Below are positions 33,267 through 37,143 of a DNA stretch of 37,143 bases, one piece after another. Every line of letters begins with the position of its first letter. Within the stretch, counting starts at the first letter, position 1. The position numbers and the translations under genes are program-made. The stretch is from Candidatus Obscuribacter sp. (GTDB lineage Bacteria > Cyanobacteriota > Vampirovibrionia > Obscuribacterales > Obscuribacteraceae): contig JADYXR010000168.1 in the NCBI GenBank assembly GCA_021772095.1, positions 1 through 37,143 of the forward strand, written 5' to 3'. The notes under the pieces were generated by a model that did not search any database, had not been told where the DNA came from, and saw only the letters and a program-made list of their open reading frames with translations.

Positions 33267-33869
33267 ATGAACAAAACGCTTATAAACACCGTTATCGCCT
33301 CGTTATGCTTCGTCAATTTGACCTGCTGTCAGATTGCCTCCGGTAGTGAACTCTCCAGTTCTGGAGAGACTATTAAATCGGCTCCCTCAGGGAGCACACC
33401 TACGGGTGCTACTACGACTACTACTGATACCACCACGCCTGAGCGAGTAGAACGCTTTGTAAAACGAGTAGTAAATTTGCGGAATCTGCCAAAATTCACC
33501 AAAGCAAATATAACCGAATCGACCGGATTAAAGATTGAGTGGCATGGTGTCGCCATGTCGGTCTCTAAAGATTCCGGACGTGACAGTGACATCATCGATC
33601 ACATTGAGGTCGCAAACGATCGCAAGGGACAAATCACCAGTGTGACACTGTTTCCGTCTAAAAATTTGACGGTCAAATCAGCAGACGTCACGAACTCGTT
33701 CGGTGCAGGACAGACGTCCGGCGTCACTGATTGCTGGTCGCACCTGCAGAAAAAGTACGGTTACAAGCGGGAGCTTACGAAAACGTACAAGAAATCAGGA
33801 TTGGTTACTCAGTTTGATATCATTGTGGAACCGCATGAACGGCTGTATTCAGTCAGTTTCTTTCGATAA
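33267..33869 (+). CDS. Small secreted protein
   Basis: 200 aa from ATG 33267 (an upstream in-frame start at 33237 would bury the signal sequence). N-terminus MNKTLINTVIASLCFVNLTCCQIASG is a signal peptide; the paired Cys could mark lipidation, but the -1 residue does not fit a standard lipobox. A Ser/Thr/Pro linker with a run of Thr (residues about 35-60) leads to a folded domain with strands (TGLKIEWHGVAMSV, GQITSVTLFPS) and a Cys-Trp pair (DCWSHL). No family recognised. Converges with the peptidase-like gene, 3 bases between the stop codons. Confidence 0.65.
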   Translation: MNKTLINTVIASLCFVNLTCCQIASGSELSSSGETIKSAPSGSTPTGATTTTTDTTTPERVERFVKRVVNLRNLPKFTKANITESTGLKIEWHGVAMSVSKDSGRDSDIIDHIEVANDRKGQITSVTLFPSKNLTVKSADVTNSFGAGQTSGVTDCWSHLQKKYGYKRELTKTYKKSGLVTQFDIIVEPHERLYSVSFFR

Positions 33870-33872
33870 GGT

Positions 33873-35072
33873 TTAATTCGTCGGATCCTCTTTAGGAATT
33901 AGCTGTTTTGCTTTCATCAAATCTGCTACTTCTTTGAATACAGTGAACATTCTAAATTCAGAGTCATATGGTTTTGGATAGCCTTTGTCTGTGGGCACAT
34001 TTGCGAGAATAAACATATCGGCAAGCAGCTCTTCATTCGGTCCGTCATTTAGATGACTGTTACCCTCGACCGGTTTTGACGACACAAAATATGTCCAATT
34101 CTTTCTATCCAGAGGTGTTAGTCGAGCTAAGCCGGCGTTGAAAGCGTTGTTAAACTCCGGAGAGCGGGCAAGGTGATTTGCTGCTTCGTAGTCCAGCGCG
34201 TGACCGAGTTCATGCCAGGCCTTTCGCACCACTTCCCATTGGGTCAGTCCGTGTTTCTCCGTTCCAACTTGCTTGGCAATCTCATTCGACTTTTGCATAT
34301 TGGGTGAGGCTGCGGTATTCTCAACCATGACGACTGCACCGATGTGCGGTGAGTACATACCACCTGTGGTGGCAATGGAATCCTGACCGTGGCCTCTGGC
34401 AAGCATTTTGTCAGCGTTGGGATAAATTTGATTGGTATTCTCGGCGACCACAACGTGAATCTTGTGTGCTTTCATCATTTGTTTAGTCGATTCAGGAACG
34501 GTTTTCCACCAGTGATCCATATGTTTTTTATAGTCACTGGAAACGTTTCCAAAATAATGAACCTCATCACTCTTTGCTATTTTTTCTTTCAGGGTTTTCA
34601 GGTGATTCAATTCTTCCTTGGAAAAACCCTTCAGAAGTTCTGATGATCCGTCCAACACAGTTCTGTTCTTGCCTGTCTGTCCTGCCTGCGTCATCACATC
34701 AGTTTTGTTGTAAACATTTTTCCCTATTGCAATTTGATCTTCAGTGGGAATTTTGAACGTTCCAGCTGCTTCCAGGATTTCGTTTGCCTTAGAAGCAAAA
34801 GTGTTTTCAGTGTCCATGTTCGGCGATGGCAGAGCTTCTAAAACATTGGATGAATCAATTGGTTTTGTCCCCTGTGCTGAAATTGATACTCCTGACTGAG
34901 CATCTTCGATCATAAATGAACTAAAGCCCAGTGCTTTTTCGCTGGAGAATGAAGTGAAATTTTCCTGGTAAGGCTTAGCAAGCTCACCACCAGTCGATGA
35001 TTCTATGGGCGGCTTCGGCGCATCGGGTGGCTTTTTGTTCACATCATCGTTGCTTTTTTCTACGTCCGTCAT
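33873..35072 (-). CDS. HELGH metallopeptidase-like protein (lethal-factor-type fold?)
   Basis: 399 aa. Residues 1-90 are Ser/Pro/Lys-rich and probably disordered, with no signal peptide. The C-terminal domain (about 170-395) carries the zinc motif H287-E288-L-G-H291-ALD and a downstream acidic motif NEELLAD (346-352) that can supply the third ligand. This HELGHALD...E..AD arrangement is typical of gluzincin peptidases of the anthrax lethal-factor/Mop type. A second His-rich stretch (HMDHWW) precedes the domain. Substrate and delivery are unknown; a toxin-like or housekeeping protease are both possible. Strong ribosome binding site GGAGG 10 bases before the ATG. It has an apparent inactive relative at 24285-25052. 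Confidence 0.7.
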   Translation of the reverse strand: MTDVEKSNDDVNKKPPDAPKPPIESSTGGELAKPYQENFTSFSSEKALGFSSFMIEDAQSGVSISAQGTKPIDSSNVLEALPSPNMDTENTFASKANEILEAAGTFKIPTEDQIAIGKNVYNKTDVMTQAGQTGKNRTVLDGSSELLKGFSKEELNHLKTLKEKIAKSDEVHYFGNVSSDYKKHMDHWWKTVPESTKQMMKAHKIHVVVAENTNQIYPNADKMLARGHGQDSIATTGGMYSPHIGAVVMVENTAASPNMQKSNEIAKQVGTEKHGLTQWEVVRKAWHELGHALDYEAANHLARSPEFNNAFNAGLARLTPLDRKNWTYFVSSKPVEGNSHLNDGPNEELLADMFILANVPTDKGYPKPYDSEFRMFTVFKEVADLMKAKQLIPKEDPTN

Positions 35073-35393
35073 GTTTGTTTCGCCTCCAACAAACCAGGCC
35101 CGCTGTCTATACGTTGCATACCACTCAAAGGCAGGAGGTAAAACAGATCTATTATTATGTTTGTCGAATCGTGAGCAAGTTCTAGGTGATTGGGCACCGC
35201 CGCCGGTATCATCATTGATGACTACAGCAATTTAGTTTTAAGGATTCTTTAGCTTTTGAGAGCCTTGTTTCCAAGGTAGATTACGGTCAGAAGGGTACAT
35301 TGTGATAACGCGCATAGCGAAAGTTGCGCTACACCTGGAGAAACTTTTTGCCATCAGTAATCGCCACCGAAGATCGGGTTAGGAAAAAGCAGA
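35073..35393. other. Intergenic region between divergent genes
   Basis: 321 bases without a convincing gene. It contains the small perfect palindrome TCATCA-T-TGATGA (35209-35221), just upstream of a T-rich stretch. A possible sigma-70-like promoter for the transglutaminase-like gene, TTGAGA ... TAGATT around 35257-35283, has a short spacer and is weak. Confidence 0.35.
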
Positions 35394-37007
35394 ATGCTTA
35401 AACTGGTTTCGATTCCCATGTTGCTCTTGATCAGAGTGCTCTCAAGTGTTTTGTTCTATGGGACACCAGTGCTCGGTTTTTGGCTGGTTTCCTCATTAGC
35501 GGCATTCCTTGGTGGACCGCCGTGGATGGCGTGGACAGCAGGAGCATTCCTGTTTCCGATCATCCCGGGGTTGTGGGAGCTGCATGCCCACACCCATCGA
35601 CGCGCCGATAGCAAACCCATCCTGAAGCCTCTGGAGCGGCTCGCCATAAGGACTTTCATCGTTGGCGCCGCATTCATTGCGGTTCTGTTGTACCTCTACC
35701 CTCAAGCTGCATTTGTCGCTCTTTCAACAAGAGGTGACTGGATGCTCGACGGTGTGAAGGATGCTCGCGCTGACAAGGTGCGCCAAGTTTTGTTCACTGC
35801 TGCCGGTGGCATTGAGTGGTTGCACGAAGCGACCAAGCACAATCCGTACAAGAAGTTAATCGATCCGGAAGCTCGCCAAATTGCAGAAGAAGCGACCAAG
35901 CAGCGTGAGGATGAGACAGAAAAATCGGAAAAATCGGACGAGAACACCGAACAAACGGTTGATCAAGACTCGCTTTTGTTCCGTCCTCCTCCGATAAGTC
36001 AAAATAATGGAACCGACGTGTCCCAGGAAGATGCAACTGATGTAGCGGAACAACAAACGGATACATCTGATCAACAAACCGCTGCAGTGAAACAAAAAAC
36101 TGCCGATGCCAACCGCAAAAAGTCAGACAAAAAATGGCCGTGGAAACAATCTGCTCTGCACCCTGCAGTGGTGTCAATGCCAGCATCCGTTGAAACCAGC
36201 ATCGAATCAGTCGCAAAGTATATTGCCAAACAGGAGAGCGATCCTGTGCTGCGCATGAAAGCTCTGCACGACTACGTGGCCGACCGAGTGGCATACGACA
36301 GTGTTTCTTTCTATGCAGGCAAATTTCCACCACAGGACGCTGAGACCGTGTTCAAGACTCGCAAAAGCGTGTGTGCAGGATATGCGAATTTGTTCTATGC
36401 GTTGGCAACTGCGATTAAGGAAAAGGTTATAGTAGTGGTCGGAAACGCTCGCGATATGTCGACTGGCGATCGGCTCTCACCCAGTGGACACGCCTGGAAT
36501 GCGGCGAGCATAAAGGGTCATTGGTACCTGGTCGATGCATGCTGGGATTCTGGCTATGCCAGTCGCGAAAAGGGTTTCACGAAGAGCTATAACACGAACT
36601 ATCTTTTCCCTCCGCCCGCTGTTATGCTCGAAGATCATTTCCCTGAAGAATCAACCTGGCAGCTGCTCGCGAAACCAATGACGCAAGGTGAGTTTTTGCG
36701 CCAACCGATGCTCCGTCCGAGCTTTCAGGCAGCTGAGCTCGTTCTACTTGCGCCCGGTCGAGCGCAGAACGAGGCCGACTCTAACGCAGTTGCAATCGTC
36801 CAAAACCCTGAGAAGGTTTGGCTCATGGCCTCACTTGAAGAGAATGGGAAACAAATTGGTTCCCCTCAGACCACTAACACTGAAACAGCAAGAATCGAGT
36901 TTCCACTGCCCGAGAAGGGAAAGTATCGATTGAATATGTTCACTAATGAAAAATCCGAATATGGCGATTACGAATTTGTCGGTTCAGTCGATTATGTTAG
37001 CCGCTAA
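35394..37007 (+). CDS. Membrane-anchored transglutaminase-like (KY-type) protein
   Basis: 537 aa. Three hydrophobic segments at the N-terminus (about 8-40, 43-60, 86-110), then a long Gln/Asp/Lys/Thr-rich linker (160-250), then a transglutaminase-like core. Catalytic triad: C327 in KSVCAGYANL, H366 in SGHAWNA, D381 in WYLVDACWD. The following segment (NYLFPPPAVMLEDHFPEESTWQLL...P) and the C-terminal beta domain resemble kyphoscoliosis (KY) peptidase-type proteins. The core probably faces the periplasm and acts on proteins or peptides as protease or cross-linker. ATG 35394 is supported by AGGA 9 bases upstream. Confidence 0.85.
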   Translation: MLKLVSIPMLLLIRVLSSVLFYGTPVLGFWLVSSLAAFLGGPPWMAWTAGAFLFPIIPGLWELHAHTHRRADSKPILKPLERLAIRTFIVGAAFIAVLLYLYPQAAFVALSTRGDWMLDGVKDARADKVRQVLFTAAGGIEWLHEATKHNPYKKLIDPEARQIAEEATKQREDETEKSEKSDENTEQTVDQDSLLFRPPPISQNNGTDVSQEDATDVAEQQTDTSDQQTAAVKQKTADANRKKSDKKWPWKQSALHPAVVSMPASVETSIESVAKYIAKQESDPVLRMKALHDYVADRVAYDSVSFYAGKFPPQDAETVFKTRKSVCAGYANLFYALATAIKEKVIVVVGNARDMSTGDRLSPSGHAWNAASIKGHWYLVDACWDSGYASREKGFTKSYNTNYLFPPPAVMLEDHFPEESTWQLLAKPMTQGEFLRQPMLRPSFQAAELVLLAPGRAQNEADSNAVAIVQNPEKVWLMASLEENGKQIGSPQTTNTETARIEFPLPEKGKYRLNMFTNEKSEYGDYEFVGSVDYVSR

Positions 37008-37130
37008 ACGAATTTCTTAAATTATCGTCGCGCTGGAATGAATCCGAGAGCGGCATTTGGGAGAGTTTTTGCCAGATGTTGTGTTTTGAGTAATTGAATA
37101 AGGTGGCGTATTCTTTCAATAACGACAAAG

Positions 37131-37140
37131 AAAGGAGATA
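37131..37140 (+). promoter_or_regulatory. Strong ribosome binding site at the right edge
   Basis: AAAGGAGATA lies 3 bases from the end of the window, ideally placed for a start codon a few bases beyond the edge. Bases 37008-37130 contain no gene. The next plus-strand gene therefore begins just outside. Confidence 0.6.
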
Positions 37141-37143
37141 CGC

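Overview
The window is 37 kb of chromosomal-looking bacterial DNA with mid-range GC, many orphan proteins, WG, TPR and HEAT-like repeat proteins, apparent TTG/GTG starts, and two giant glycine/asparagine-rich secreted-type proteins. This flavour fits a large-genome, non-photosynthetic relative of the Cyanobacteria (Vampirovibrionia/Obscuribacterales-like). That placement is an inference from gene content only. I see no rRNA, tRNA, CRISPR array, insertion sequence or phage module.

Layout. 1-2.0 kb: minus-strand pair of an unknown protein and a secreted TPR protein. 2.1-4.05 kb: plus-strand coiled-coil protein and a hemerythrin-like di-iron protein. 4.09-7.95 kb: minus-strand WG-repeat protein, a protein with a DUF4253-like tail, a small secreted protein and a PLP-dependent class V aminotransferase-fold enzyme. 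8.06-9.9 kb: a large unknown gene that looks broken, with an in-frame TGA and a probable N-terminal frameshift. 10.06-13.6 kb: plus-strand sodium/solute symporter, a helical protein and a HEAT-like protein. 13.6-13.86 kb: 3' intergenic region with consecutive mini-hairpins and a terminator. 13.86-24.0 kb: two divergent giant glycine-rich proteins sharing a homologous body. The plus-strand copy has a signal peptide; the minus-strand copy has lost it and instead begins with about 187 residues of a DUF2293 protein, fused in frame.

24.3-25.05 kb: a membrane-anchored protein that looks like a catalytically dead relative of the HELGH metallopeptidase-like protein at 33.9-35.1 kb. 25.2-30.9 kb: a tight five-gene operon for modification of membrane fatty acids (desaturase, FAD oxidoreductase, DUF1365, cyclopropane/methyl fatty-acyl synthase, DUF1295). 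Its last four genes follow the order of the mycobacterial Rv0449c-Rv0446c block that includes ufaA1. 31-33 kb: NERD-domain membrane protein divergent from a cytochrome P450 that is preceded by a 20-codon leader ORF. 33.2-37.0 kb: small secreted protein, HELGH peptidase-like protein, and a membrane-anchored transglutaminase-like protein. The window ends on a strong ribosome binding site for a gene just outside.

Working together: only the 25.2-30.9 kb block is a clear pathway unit (desaturate a phospholipid acyl chain, then methylate or cyclopropanate and further process it). The P450 nearby could act on the same lipids, but that is speculative. The most unusual item is the DUF2293/glycine-rich chimera.
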